DNA from: Streptomyces turgidiscabies Car8
Lineage (GTDB): Bacteria > Actinomycetota > Actinomycetes > Streptomycetales > Streptomycetaceae
Length of the DNA stretch: 49,267 nucleotides
Assembly: GCF_000331005.1 (NCBI RefSeq)
Contig: NZ_AEJB01000630.1
Coordinates: 1-49,267, forward strand
Direction: 5' to 3'
The translations under genes and the position numbers were made by a program. Shown in pieces: positions 36,122 through 44,596 of the stretch. Below the pieces are notes generated by a model. The model saw nothing but the letters and a program-made list of their open reading frames with translations, did not search any database and was not told where the DNA came from. The stretch's first letter is position 1. Each line of letters starts with the position of its first letter.

Positions 36122-36982
36122 TCAGGTGTCCTCGAACAGCAGGTCCTCGGACGGATGTGTCATCCGCACGGTCTGGCCGTTCGTGACCTCCACGACCCTG
36201 TGCAGGCCTACGCAGCGCTCACCGGTGGAAAGGATGGAGTAGCGGTCCCTGGCACCGGCCAGGTAGGCGGGGACACACGTCAGGGGCATGGCGAGCTCGA
36301 GGTAGTCGACCAAGCGGCGGAACAGCTTCGGCAACAGCACGGCGTCCTCCGTGAGCGAGGCCAGGCCAGTGATCTTCGCCCCGGTCGTCGTGACATCGCT
36401 CGGCCACAGACCCCGCCCCGCCTCTCGAGCCTGCTTTGCGGCGGTGGCCATCTCCACCCGCAGGCTGGTGAACAGGCTGCGATAGAACGTCGGGTACACC
36501 AACCCGGTCGTGAGCAGATGGTGGTTGACCGTCGTCCTCAGCACAGTGACGTCGACGTCGATCTCCAGGCCGCTGGTCCCTGGCGGTGTTCCGCGCCCTG
36601 CCAGAGCGATGCAACGACCGTGGACATCGGAACCGCGGGTGAGTACGAACCCAGGAACCGTGTCCGGAGTCGTGGCGGTGACGCTCTCGTCCGGCTGGCG
36701 CTGGACATCGGTGAAGCCGAGCCAGTTCAACAACTCGTCGCGTGCGGCGTGAGCGAACTGCAACGGCTGGTGGACCCGGTTGGCGCCGTAGTGCGTCTCC
36801 AGCGCGTCGATCGCGTCCAGCCGCAGTTTCGCGCGCCCCCCTGCGCTGTGCTCGACGGCGCGGCCGAGCCCGCCGCCCACCAGGCTCCACTGCGACGGGT
36901 CGTCGGCCGTGAAATGAACCGTGTCCCCGTCCGGCTGCGAGCCTTTGATGTCGTAGAAGCCCTTGATAAGCAGCATCGGCAT
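36122..36982 (-). CDS. staphylococcal-nuclease-like protein, 286 aa
   Basis: GGAGGAG is perfectly spaced before ATG 36982. The N-terminal half resembles an SNase OB fold: GSQPDGDTVHF (Asp20-Thr21, the D-G-D-T block), KLRLDAIDALETHYG (R-x-x-x-I-D-x-x-E, Glu62) and QPLQFAHAARDELLNWLGF. The later ARGLWPSD-like segment (AGRGLWPSDVT) also occurs in SNase relatives. The C-terminal half, with LLPKLFRRLVDYLELAM and TVRMTHPSEDLLFED, is particular to this subfamily. Ligand residues are only partly conserved, so it may bind rather than cut nucleic acid. No signal peptide. It lies upstream of the WD40/DUF6603 block on the same strand and may be part of that system. After its TGA the frame continues 29 codons. 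Confidence 0.72.
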   Translation of the reverse strand: MPMLLIKGFYDIKGSQPDGDTVHFTADDPSQWSLVGGGLGRAVEHSAGGRAKLRLDAIDALETHYGANRVHQPLQFAHAARDELLNWLGFTDVQRQPDESVTATTPDTVPGFVLTRGSDVHGRCIALAGRGTPPGTSGLEIDVDVTVLRTTVNHHLLTTGLVYPTFYRSLFTSLRVEMATAAKQAREAGRGLWPSDVTTTGAKITGLASLTEDAVLLPKLFRRLVDYLELAMPLTCVPAYLAGARDRYSILSTGERCVGLHRVVEVTNGQTVRMTHPSEDLLFEDT

Positions 36983-38017
36983 GGCGACTCCTCCGCAGGC
37001 TCAGCAGCGAATGGAACCAGATTGCCGTGGCCGAAGCCCCACCCGTACGGCTCGTCAGAACCACCCGCACAACTCGTCGGTCCCCTACTCCAAATGGTGC
37101 GCTGCGATCAGTGGTTCCGCACCTCAGGGATACGACGGTGGTCAGGTCGACATCGTGCGGGCAACGGCATCTCGGTCCCGGCGACGCATTTGCACGCGGA
37201 GGTTCGTTGCCGTGCGTAGCCCTTGGATGTGCTCGGCCCATCATGCGATATCCGGCCCGCTCACGATCGCGGCTCGCGCCAGTCGCCACAACGCCGACGG
37301 CGACCTCTCCACCGGCGGTGACGTAATGGGCCTGAGCGATCGGCCACCGGGGCCGTCGCGGCCGTGCGAACCACGGGGCCGTCGACGGCCGGATACACAG
37401 CGGTTGATACCTCCCTCGGTGTCGAGACGTCTTCGACTGCGCCGGCAAAGAACGGCACGCGAATCGCATTGCTGCACCAGGACGACATCGACCGCTGGCT
37501 CCTCTCCGACCGTCGCCAGCGATACACCGTTCGCCGCTTCATGGACCGGACCGTCGACCGCCGCGTCGTCGGCCTCGATCACGGTTCCGGCACCCCGCCA
37601 CGGACACCCGGTGCAATTCATCGATGACGACCGGCACACCCAATTGCAGTTCCACGGCGGGTTCGGCTTGCCGCGGCGGTTGTACCGCGTCCGGCGGCAG
37701 GGCTGCAGTGGTCTCGGCGGCGTGCAGAGCACGGCTCCCAGCTTGATCGCGTCGGTGAGCCACCGAAGACGCTCCAGCGAGAGCAGCGGGATGAGAGATC
37801 GGTGATACGGACCTCCGCGCTGCGGCGGGACACCTCTCCCCCACCCTCGTCGCTGACACCAGGATCTGAGGCAGCCGAGTGGGTCGCGTCCCGCCGGGCG
37901 GCTCCCACCCTTCCCACCCGGGGCACACCCAACAGGGCGGTGGACCCGGGGTGTGGGAACAGCCCCGCTGCATCGTCTGCAGTTGTGCGTCGTCAGCTCG
38001 TCGGTGCCCTGGCCAGC
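36983..38017. other. gene-poor stretch with an integrase-like scrap
   Basis: About 1 kb without a complete gene. Plus 37447-37590 reads KNGTRIALLHQDDIDRWLLS, then DRRQRYTVRRFMDRTVDRRV, similar in style to the N-terminal SAM-like region of some actinobacterial tyrosine recombinases; it is too short to be sure. The remainder shows open frames without starts or motifs. Possibly the site of an old integration. Confidence 0.35.
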
Positions 38018-38644
38018 TCAGGCGGTGGGACGAGCATGCACGCTCACTGCGTAGCCGCCGCCTTGCTGGTAGGGATCTCCGCCCCAGGTGGCGTATCGGT
38101 GGCGCAGAATCAGGCCGGCCTGGGTACACCAGTGGTCGAAGTCCGGCAGGGTGACTGTCGGGTCCGGCAGTGGCAGGTGTGCCGCGTCCAGTCCCATGCC
38201 GGTGACCAGCAGTCCGCCGGGGCGCAGTACGGCAGCCAGTTGTCGGACGACCGTGGGTTCGGTGCCGGAGGCCAGCAGGGGGATGACGTTTCCGGCGGCG
38301 AGCACCAGGTCGAAGTCCGGATCCAGGCCGAGGGTGTCCAGGCGGGCCAGGTCGCTGTGGAGCCATTCCTGCGTCGGGGCGTCGCGGCGGGCGACGGCGA
38401 GCATGGAGGGGTCGACGTCGACACCGGTGCAGTCGTAGCCCAGTTCGGCAAGCCGGATCGCGACCCGGCCGGTGCCGCAGCCGGCGTCGAGTACTCGGGC
38501 GGGGGGCTTCAGCAGTGCGGCGCAGAAGGTGGCCTCACCGTGAATGTCGTGGCCCGACGCGGCGAGTTTCGCGAAGCGCTCGGCATACTCTTCGCCGGCT
38601 TGTCCGCCTGTCAGTTCTGCCCACCGATCGCGTTGCCTGGTCAT
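38018..38644 (-). CDS. class I SAM-dependent methyltransferase
   Basis: A 208-aa soluble enzyme. Motif I is VLDAGCGTGRVAIRLAELG (residues about 50-68), motif II GVDVDPSMLAVARR, and a post-I acidic residue and strand FDLVLAAGNVIPLL follow, then LRPGGLLVTGMGL as motif III. This is a standard small-molecule or unspecific class I methyltransferase of the methyltransf_25/11 type. GAGGAGG lies upstream of ATG 38644. Substrate unknown. It stands alone, with an 8-base tandem repeat 85-116 bases upstream that may affect its promoter. Confidence 0.92.
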   Translation of the reverse strand: MTRQRDRWAELTGGQAGEEYAERFAKLAASGHDIHGEATFCAALLKPPARVLDAGCGTGRVAIRLAELGYDCTGVDVDPSMLAVARRDAPTQEWLHSDLARLDTLGLDPDFDLVLAAGNVIPLLASGTEPTVVRQLAAVLRPGGLLVTGMGLDAAHLPLPDPTVTLPDFDHWCTQAGLILRHRYATWGGDPYQQGGGYAVSVHARPTA

Positions 38645-39429
38645 GTTCTGCTTTCCTCCTCGATAGCCGGGGTGCGGGCGGCCCCACAGCGCTCCAGTTG
38701 ATCGTAGACGTCGGCCTCACGTCTGCCACGAAGGTACGAAGGTACGAAGGTACGAAGGTACGGTCCCGTTCATCGCCGTCGTTCTCGCGCTTGAGCTCCC
38801 CCGCAGTCCATGATGGCCGGTGACAAGGCCGCGACCGCACAGAGCAGGACGACGGCAAGAGTCCCCGGGCGTGTGCCGCGCACCACAACGTCTTTCAGGC
38901 GCAGCCGCGGCAGGCGCACGCCGACCTCGTCCGTCACAGGGGGTACGGCCGGGTGTGGTCGGTGCGCTGGGAGCCCATCATGCGGGCACGCTATCCGAGC
39001 GCAAGCCGCGGATCACCCTCATCCCAGGGCGCCGGAGTGCGACATGTGTGTCGGCTCGATCGTGCGCTCTGGATTCTCATGCCGATGGTGCCCGAGACAA
39101 TCAGGGTGCCCCAGTTCACACGCCACGTGGCCTCGACGGCGGAACATCCAGGGGTGGTTGACGGTTCATCTGTATGTGGCTGCGGAGGGGACAGTGTCCC
39201 CGGGCCTCACCCATAGCCCATGGGGAAGATCGTTCGGCTGAAGCCCCATGGAGCCTTTCGCCGCGAGGCGACCGCCCTCCGCACGCCACCACCTACCGCC
39301 CCGGCTGGCCTCCCCCGTCCAGCCGGGGCTCCCTGCTGTCTGTGATGTTCACCCGCAGCTATGAGCAATGTCGCGATCTTCTTCGGTCGGGCTGTCGCGC
39401 AGAGAGCCCCGTGTATGGTTCGCCGGCAC
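38645..39429. other. 785-base gap, no gene
   Basis: Apart from the tandem repeat at 38729-38760 nothing definite is seen. Open frames on both strands lack ribosome binding sites and motifs. Confidence 0.4.
38729..38760. repeat. four exact copies of CGAAGGTA
   Basis: An 8-base unit repeated four times without change, continuing one more base into the flank. It sits upstream of the methyltransferase start and could be a slippage-prone repeat or a set of direct-repeat operators. Confidence 0.95.
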
Positions 39430-40224
39430 TCAGGCCAGTAGGACGTCCTCGCCCGCCGTCACGGGGACGACCTGCTCGGCCGGTGGCACTTCGGCCTTCA
39501 CCGGCGTTCCGAAGTCCGACAGTGTCATCGTCGTCATGGCCTTCATACCGCCGAAGTAGGACAGTCGGGCCTGGACGGCACGTCCCTTCCCGTCGACCCA
39601 CACGTCTGCGTAGACGGGCACGTTGTCACCCAGCTTCTCGCGCAGGTCATCCAGTCCCTGTTTCGTCTTCGCCGTCATCCGCAGCGTCGCGGTGGCATGG
39701 TCGATCGTGCCCCGGTAGTGCACCGCAGGGACGCCCTTCACCTGCTCCTTGCCCTCGTTCGACACCTGCCGCATCGCCTTCATCTGGCGGAGCAGGTGCT
39801 CGGGGTCGTTCAGCGGCGCCCGCAGGAAATAGCTGGTCAGGGCCTCGCTCCGGACAGCCGAGGCCCACTTGCCCTCGCCCACAGCCCGCGAGCCCTGTAT
39901 GTAAACGGTGTCGTCGGCGAAGATTTCCTCGACGGGGTCCATGCCGCTGTCCTTCAGCTCCACCATGAGCCGACCCTTGTCCCCCGCCAGGTCGAAGGCG
40001 CCGGCGATGGCGAATACGTACGTCGTGGGGCTGTCGGCGGACCGCAGTTCGATCTGCTCGTCCACGCGGGCACTGGTCGCGCTCGCCTTCTCGATCGCGG
40101 CGCGCACAGCCGCCCCGTGATCCAGGGCCTGCTTCGCACTCTGCCCCGAGTCACTGTCCGGACCGCCGGAACAGGCAGTGCAGAGCAGGAGGACGGCGGC
40201 GGAGAGGAGTTGGGCATGGCGCAT
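39430..40224 (-). CDS. LppX/LolA-like lipoprotein, 264 aa
   Basis: The signal peptide MRHAQLLSAAVLLLC ends in lipobox CTAC with Cys18. The mature protein has the alternating strand pattern of the LolA/LprG/LppX fold: SARVDEQIELRS, AGAFDLAGDKGRLMVELKDS, IFADDTVYIQGSRAVGEGKW, GVPAVHYRGTIDHATATLRM, PVYADVWVDGKGRAVQARLS. Actinobacterial relatives bind lipids or act as sensors at the cell surface. CGGAG lies before ATG 40224; the longer frame to 40389 has no signal sequence. It is a single gene with 235 bases to the next gene upstream. Confidence 0.88.
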   Translation of the reverse strand: MRHAQLLSAAVLLLCTACSGGPDSDSGQSAKQALDHGAAVRAAIEKASATSARVDEQIELRSADSPTTYVFAIAGAFDLAGDKGRLMVELKDSGMDPVEEIFADDTVYIQGSRAVGEGKWASAVRSEALTSYFLRAPLNDPEHLLRQMKAMRQVSNEGKEQVKGVPAVHYRGTIDHATATLRMTAKTKQGLDDLREKLGDNVPVYADVWVDGKGRAVQARLSYFGGMKAMTTMTLSDFGTPVKAEVPPAEQVVPVTAGEDVLLA

Positions 40225-40459
40225 GGACGCTCCGGGGAAATCGTTACTGCGGCAGAGTGGAGCCCGATGGGGCCTGTAGATCTTCGCACGAAAGCCATGG
40301 CAGGCCCCGTGGGTTTCAGCCCTGTCACGCACGCGTCCATCCGGCAGTGAGCGGCCGTACGGCGTGGCCGCTGTCCGCTGCGTCCTCATATCGAGGCGGT
40401 GTCGCGTGGGCCGTCCGGACTGCGTGCCACGCCGATGGCCGAAGCCCCGCCCGGCGCGA
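40225..40459. promoter_or_regulatory. promoter region of the lipoprotein gene
   Basis: 235 bases between the stop of the small gene at 40460 and the lipoprotein start. It must include a transcription end for the upstream pair and a promoter for the lipoprotein. No strong hairpin recognised. Confidence 0.35.
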
Positions 40460-40783
40460 TCACTGCCCTGCTTCGTCCAGATCCACGAGCTTCTCGAAGA
40501 AGAACTCGTGCTTCAGGAACGACACGTCGTATTCGTGCCCCGGATACGGCGGGATCAGCTGAGACGCCTGGATCAGGCGCCAGCCGTCGCACAGGGCGGC
40601 CAGGCCCGTCTCGTAGGGAGGCTCGTCGCTGTCGCCCGTGGTGGGGGACGTGCGGCCGGTGCCGTCGTAGATCGACCAGCCGACGACCGGGGAGTCCAGG
40701 GCCGACGTGCCCGGGTACAGCACCAGCACCTGCTGGCGGACCGAGGAAGGGGCCGAGGAGGGGGCCGGGGCGTTCGTGGTCAC
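40460..40783 (-). CDS. small hypothetical partner of the dioxygenase, 107 aa
   Basis: GTG 40783 overlaps the stop of the upstream phytanoyl-CoA-dioxygenase-like gene by GTGA, with AGGAGG 7 bases ahead, so the two are coupled. A Pro/Ser-rich start is followed by QQVLVLYPGTSALDSPVVGW, a DEPPYETGLAALCDGWRLIQ helix and a C terminus rich in aromatic and acidic residues (YDVSFLKHEFFFEKLVDLDE). No motif is recognised. The coupling implies that it works with the oxygenase, perhaps as an accessory subunit. Confidence 0.8.
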   Translation of the reverse strand: MTTNAPAPSSAPSSVRQQVLVLYPGTSALDSPVVGWSIYDGTGRTSPTTGDSDEPPYETGLAALCDGWRLIQASQLIPPYPGHEYDVSFLKHEFFFEKLVDLDEAGQ

Positions 40784-41598
40784 GCGGGGACCTCCTGCGG
40801 TCGGTTGGAGACGCGGGTGACCCAGTGGTCGAGGTCGAAGCCCTCGTCGCCGGTCAGCGCACGCCACAGCAGGACGCGGTTGATGAGTTCGAGGCGGCCG
40901 GTCGCCTGCTCGTACCAGGGGAACACGGTGTTCAACTCCTGGGCCACACGCGGGTCCGACAGGTCCGAGGTGTCCCACAGCCGCTGCTGCCGTACCGTCG
41001 GATTGAAGCGGATCTTGAACATGAAGCGGCGGGTGTCGCTGTCGTTGCGCCGGCCACCGTGCCAGAGGCCGTGGTGCAGAAGCACCACGGTGCCCGCCGG
41101 GCAGACCAGTCGGCTCTGACCGCGCAGGTTCTGGTACCGGCCGGTGTCGCTCTCGTTCGTGCGCCGCAGATGGCTGCCGGGCACGCTGAGCGTGCCGCCC
41201 ATCTCCAGCGTCACCTGCTGCGGGTAGTACATGAGCTGCACGTCGAACGCGTCGGGGCGGACGTCGATGACCGCGTCCCCGTGCAGAGGCTGTGCCGCGC
41301 CCTCGTGGGGCTCCCGGACGTGCACGAAGTGGTGGTCGATGTTCGGTTCAGGTCCGACGAGACTGCGCAGCGCGCCCGCGACCTCGGGCACTTCGACGAG
41401 GCGCCGCATGAAGGAACCCTCGGGACAGGCCTGGGTAACCGGCGTGCCGTACGGCACCGGCGGGATGCCGGCGGCGAAGACCTCCATGGCCTCGGTGTTC
41501 AACTCCGTGGGCACTACGGCGTCCATGCGCAGCGAGCCGTGGGCGACGAAGTGCGCCATCTGCACAGAGCTGAGCAGGCGCTCTCTGGGTGTCGTCAT
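40780..41598 (-). CDS. phytanoyl-CoA dioxygenase (PhyH) family oxygenase
   Basis: A 272-aa Fe(II)/2-oxoglutarate-type enzyme. The metal triad is visible as His106-x-Asp108 (QPLHGDAVID) and a distal His180 (HHGLWHGGRRN), followed by an Arg (DTRRFMFKIRF) that would bind 2-oxoglutarate. GTLSVPGSHLRR is the usual strand between. PhyH enzymes hydroxylate small molecules, often natural products. ATG 41598 (codon 4 of a GTG 41607 frame) was chosen without strong ribosome-site support. Coupled to the 107-aa gene downstream. No biosynthetic cluster is seen around it. Confidence 0.9.
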   Translation of the reverse strand: MTTPRERLLSSVQMAHFVAHGSLRMDAVVPTELNTEAMEVFAAGIPPVPYGTPVTQACPEGSFMRRLVEVPEVAGALRSLVGPEPNIDHHFVHVREPHEGAAQPLHGDAVIDVRPDAFDVQLMYYPQQVTLEMGGTLSVPGSHLRRTNESDTGRYQNLRGQSRLVCPAGTVVLLHHGLWHGGRRNDSDTRRFMFKIRFNPTVRQQRLWDTSDLSDPRVAQELNTVFPWYEQATGRLELINRVLLWRALTGDEGFDLDHWVTRVSNRPQEVPA

Positions 41599-41770
41599 GT
41601 CCACCACGGTAGGGAGCGCGCCGGGTCGGGCGCGTGGGTCCGGCTCACCACCGCTGGTAGATTTTCACCAGCCGCTACGTCGGTTGTGCGCCTGGGCCAG
41701 CCGCCCGTCGTGGTAGACATCGGAGCCCGCCGCGTCCGTAAGCACGCCTACGGTCCCCGGTTCCTCCACC

Positions 41771-42211
41771 TCAGCTCAGCTGCTCGGCCAGTCCGACGAT
41801 GATGCCCTCCGGGCCGCGGACGTAGCAGAGCAGATAGCTGTCCTCGTAGCGGGCGATCTCGCCGATGAGCTCGGCGCCGTGCGGGCGCAGACGGGCAACC
41901 GTGTCCGCCAGGTCGTCGACGGCGAACATGACGCGGTGCGTGCCCAGAATGTTGTGCGGCTGGTTGCGCGGGCCGGAGCTGATCGCCGCGGGGCTGCGGT
42001 ACTTCGCCAGTTCGAGCCGGCTGTGACCGTCCGGGGTCCGGACCATCGCGATGTCGCAGCGGACGCCGTCGAGTCCGGTGCACTGGTCGGCGACGAGGCC
42101 TTCGACCTCCGCCCTGCCCTCCAGCTCCATACCGAGTTCCACGAAGAACGCGACGGCGGCATCCAGGTCCTCGACGACGATGCCGACGTTGTCCATCCGC
42201 TGAATCGCCAT
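41771..42211 (-). CDS. VOC (glyoxalase/bleomycin-resistance-like) protein
   Basis: A 146-aa protein of two beta-alpha-beta-beta-beta modules: RMDNVGIVVEDLDAAVAFFV then LELAKY (first), and HRVMFAVDDLADTVARLRPH with SYLLCYVRGPEGIIVGLAEQ (second). His/Glu positions at the starts and ends of the strands could bind a metal, as in lactoylglutathione-lyase relatives. AAGGAG precedes the ATG. Substrate unknown. Upstream neighbours run the same way but with gaps too large to assume an operon. Confidence 0.92.
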   Translation of the reverse strand: MAIQRMDNVGIVVEDLDAAVAFFVELGMELEGRAEVEGLVADQCTGLDGVRCDIAMVRTPDGHSRLELAKYRSPAAISSGPRNQPHNILGTHRVMFAVDDLADTVARLRPHGAELIGEIARYEDSYLLCYVRGPEGIIVGLAEQLS

Positions 42212-42383
42212 GCTGGGCTTCTCCTTCGTCCTCGTGCGGCCGGTGGTGGCCGCTGCTGTTCCTGGGACGGAGCCGATGGCACGTTCTCGACATCCCCAGA
42301 CCGCCGAACTCCGAAAAATCTGGATCGCGCTTCAGCACCGACCGTGAGTACAGCTCAGGCAGCCGCACCCACGAACACAATCA

Positions 42384-42421
42384 GCCCGGCGGCAGAGCAC
42401 GAAGGTGCCCCGCCGCCGGGC
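42384..42421 (-). terminator. probable terminator hairpin
   Basis: GCCCGGCGGC (42384-42393) and GCCGCCGGGC (42412-42421) pair perfectly around an 18-base loop, about 55 bases beyond the stop of the minus-strand gene at 42476. Confidence 0.6.
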
Positions 42422-42475
42422 AACGGGAGGAGCCGAGCCCGCTTGTCGACGGTCCGCTTGTCGCGGTACCGAAGG

Positions 42476-43084
42476 TCACTCGGCTCCGGGTGGAAAGCCG
42501 TAGATGCCGTCGCCCGCCGGTGGCGCTTCCGGAATCTCGAGAGGACAGATTCCCCAGTCCCTGGCGACGGCCATGACGTGCCTCTCGGACGGCATGGCGG
42601 CGTACCAGTCGTCCCACTCGGCCTCGCCCCAGGACGCCATTCCCTCTTCCGCGCCCCTGACTCCCACACCGAGCCGCCGCTCGATCTCGGTCGGCTCTCC
42701 GAGCCGCAGAGGCCCGCCACCGGCGTGGCTGTCGTAGCAGTAGGCACGGACGACTCGGCCGGCCTCCACTCGCGCCCAGGCGTGGCAATCACCGATGCGG
42801 TCGGTGGTGAAGAACTGAAAGTCGCTCAGGAGCAAGCCGAGTGACCGGAGCCAGGAGAGAAAGGACGGGCCGTAGTCCTCAAGCCCGAAGGGGAGGTGGA
42901 TCCGGCCGTGAGCCAGTGTCCAGCCGTCCACGGGAGAGGCTACGAAGACGCCTCGCCGGTACGCCGCGTCGGTCCCCGCCTCCCAGTCCATGGTCACTCG
43001 CCTGAGCAACCCGAGTGCGTCGGCGACTTGCTCGTTGTCACCGTCGGGCACAGCCAGCCACGACGTCTTGTAGCCGATTCCCAC
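42476..43084 (-). CDS. hypothetical protein, 202 aa
   Basis: GTG 43084 has AGGAGG 7 bases ahead. A soluble protein starting GIGYKTSWLAVPDGDNEQVA, with LHGRIHLPF-like strands (TLAHGRIHLPFGLEDYGPSF), DCHAWARVEAGRVVRAYCYD and a C terminus EWDDWYAAMPSERHVMAVAR. The mixture of short strands and Trp/Tyr-rich helices is typical of a widespread Streptomyces family of unknown function; I cannot name it. Ends before a strong hairpin. Confidence 0.82.
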   Translation of the reverse strand: MGIGYKTSWLAVPDGDNEQVADALGLLRRVTMDWEAGTDAAYRRGVFVASPVDGWTLAHGRIHLPFGLEDYGPSFLSWLRSLGLLLSDFQFFTTDRIGDCHAWARVEAGRVVRAYCYDSHAGGGPLRLGEPTEIERRLGVGVRGAEEGMASWGEAEWDDWYAAMPSERHVMAVARDWGICPLEIPEAPPAGDGIYGFPPGAE

Positions 43085-43231
43085 AGCATCCCCTCCTACG
43101 CGCGTACGCGTATCTTGCTGCACGGCTCTGACATGTCGTCCAGTGCTGTTCACACTCCGACGGGGTCGGCGCAGGGGATGAGCGGGGCGTTGCCCTTGGT
43201 CGCCTGACCGACTACCCGTCGTTCCCGCGTC

Positions 43232-43278
43232 GTAGGTCATGTCGGCCCCGTCGTCGGCGCCGGGCCGACATCACCTAC
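43232..43278 (-). terminator. probable terminator hairpin
   Basis: GTAGGTCATGTCGGCCC (43232-43248) pairs with GGGCCGACATCACCTAC (43262-43278): 16 paired bases with one C-C mismatch, about 30 bases beyond the stop of the secreted propeller gene at 43307. Confidence 0.75.
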
Positions 43279-43306
43279 GGATCAGGTCGTTGCTCCTGGG
43301 ACGGGT

Positions 43307-44446
43307 TCAGCGAGTCGAACGCTGGATCAGTTCGTACTGCGCGGACGTGGACTCGCCGGTGATGAGTCCGTAGGAGCCGACCGACCAGAACTGTCCGGTA
43401 CGGCCGGTGGGAGCGAGTGCCGCGATCTCGTACGACTGGGTCTGGCCGCCGGGGACGGCGTCGCCCTGCACGGAGGTCCAGACGCCGCCGCGCAGGCGCC
43501 AGTAGAGGGCGGTGCCCTCGTAGCCGTAGGGGTCGCCCGAGACCCAGACGGTGCCCTTGCCGTCGCCGGTGATCGCATCGGCCCACAGGCCGTCGACGGG
43601 CCCGGTGACGTCGCGCCAGGTGCGGCCGTTCCAGTGCAGCACCTTGGTCTGCTGCGGTTCGTCCTCGTTGTACGGCGTGAGAGCGGTGATCCAGACGCTG
43701 CGGGCGGACTCCTGGTACACGGCCGAGACCACAAGGTTGCTGCCGGCCGGAGCGGTTTCGGTCCAGGTACGGCCGTCCCAGTGCATGAGTACGGACCGGA
43801 CCGGCTGGCCGGCGTACGCGAACTGCCCGACCGCCCAGGCGTCGTGGGAGTTCCGCGCCTCGACGGCGTTGATGGAAACGCCGCTCTTCAGGGGTGTGCT
43901 CTGCCAGACGCCATGGGCGTACGAGTTGATCGCGGTGTCGCTCACCAGCCAGACCTTGCCGGGTACGGCGGCGAGCTTCGCGAAGCCGAAGCCCTGCTCC
44001 GCGGGCAGTGGCGTCCGCGTCCACCGCTTGCCGTCGTAGTGCGCCAGGGTCTCGCCCTCCTGGTCCCACCCGTACGCCCAGACGTCGTGCGCGGACACCG
44101 CGTCCACGGCGTGCCACACGCCGGTCGCCGGCACGTCGGGGGTGGACTGCTGCTGCCAGGTTCTGCCGTTCCAGCGCAGGATCACACCCTGGCCGACGCC
44201 GTCGACGTACTGGGCTCCCACCGCCCAGGCGGCGTCAGGACCGACCGAAGCGATGTCGAAGAGCGCGGAGTTGTCGGAGAGCGTCCCCGCGAGAGAGGTG
44301 CGCCAGGCCGGAGCCGAGACCTTGTTCGGGGCCGCTACGGCGGGCGCCGCACCGTCCGCCACCGAGACCGCGGCCGGGGCGACGGTCACGGTGGCCGCCG
44401 TGAGCGCCGCCACGACCGTGATCTTGAGGTACATACCTGTCTTCAT
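43307..44446 (-). CDS. secreted beta-propeller protein with WNGRTW repeats, 379 aa
   Basis: The signal peptide (MYLKITVVAALTAATVTVAP ... PAVA, cleavage near 38-40) leads to repeats in which a strand WAVG-x-Y or WAYG is followed by (L/M)(H/R)W(N/D)GRTW: ILRWNGRTWQQ, LAHYDGKRWTR, LMHWDGRTWTE, VLHWNGRTWRD. This is the pattern of secreted propellers in Streptomyces whose ligands are unknown. GGGGAG lies before ATG 44446. The neighbouring HAF-repeat gene points the same way with 150 bases between; both are probably envelope-facing. Confidence 0.85.
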   Translation of the reverse strand: MKTGMYLKITVVAALTAATVTVAPAAVSVADGAAPAVAAPNKVSAPAWRTSLAGTLSDNSALFDIASVGPDAAWAVGAQYVDGVGQGVILRWNGRTWQQQSTPDVPATGVWHAVDAVSAHDVWAYGWDQEGETLAHYDGKRWTRTPLPAEQGFGFAKLAAVPGKVWLVSDTAINSYAHGVWQSTPLKSGVSINAVEARNSHDAWAVGQFAYAGQPVRSVLMHWDGRTWTETAPAGSNLVVSAVYQESARSVWITALTPYNEDEPQQTKVLHWNGRTWRDVTGPVDGLWADAITGDGKGTVWVSGDPYGYEGTALYWRLRGGVWTSVQGDAVPGGQTQSYEIAALAPTGRTGQFWSVGSYGLITGESTSAQYELIQRSTR

Positions 44447-44596
44447 GCCAACTCCCCGTCGTCCACAAAGGCGCTGCGGAGGTTCTGTGTTCGCCCCCGC
44501 CATTGCCTGGTCACTCATAAGACCCTTCTCCCCGCCGGACGGTTGTGCCGGCGACAGCCCGGCGTGACGACCCCCGCCGCGCGCGGCCGCGCTCCC

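Noticed and set aside
23373..36982. Identification of the cluster as a contractile injection system or prophage
   Set aside because: No sheath, tube, baseplate, AAA ATPase, terminase, portal or capsid protein can be recognised; only size and nearby wall hydrolases are suggestive.
38729..38760. CRISPR-like repeat
   Set aside because: The 8-base units are directly adjacent with no spacers.
38810..39241. Several 90-140 codon frames in the gap upstream of the methyltransferase
   Set aside because: No ribosome binding sites, no motif, and irregular composition.
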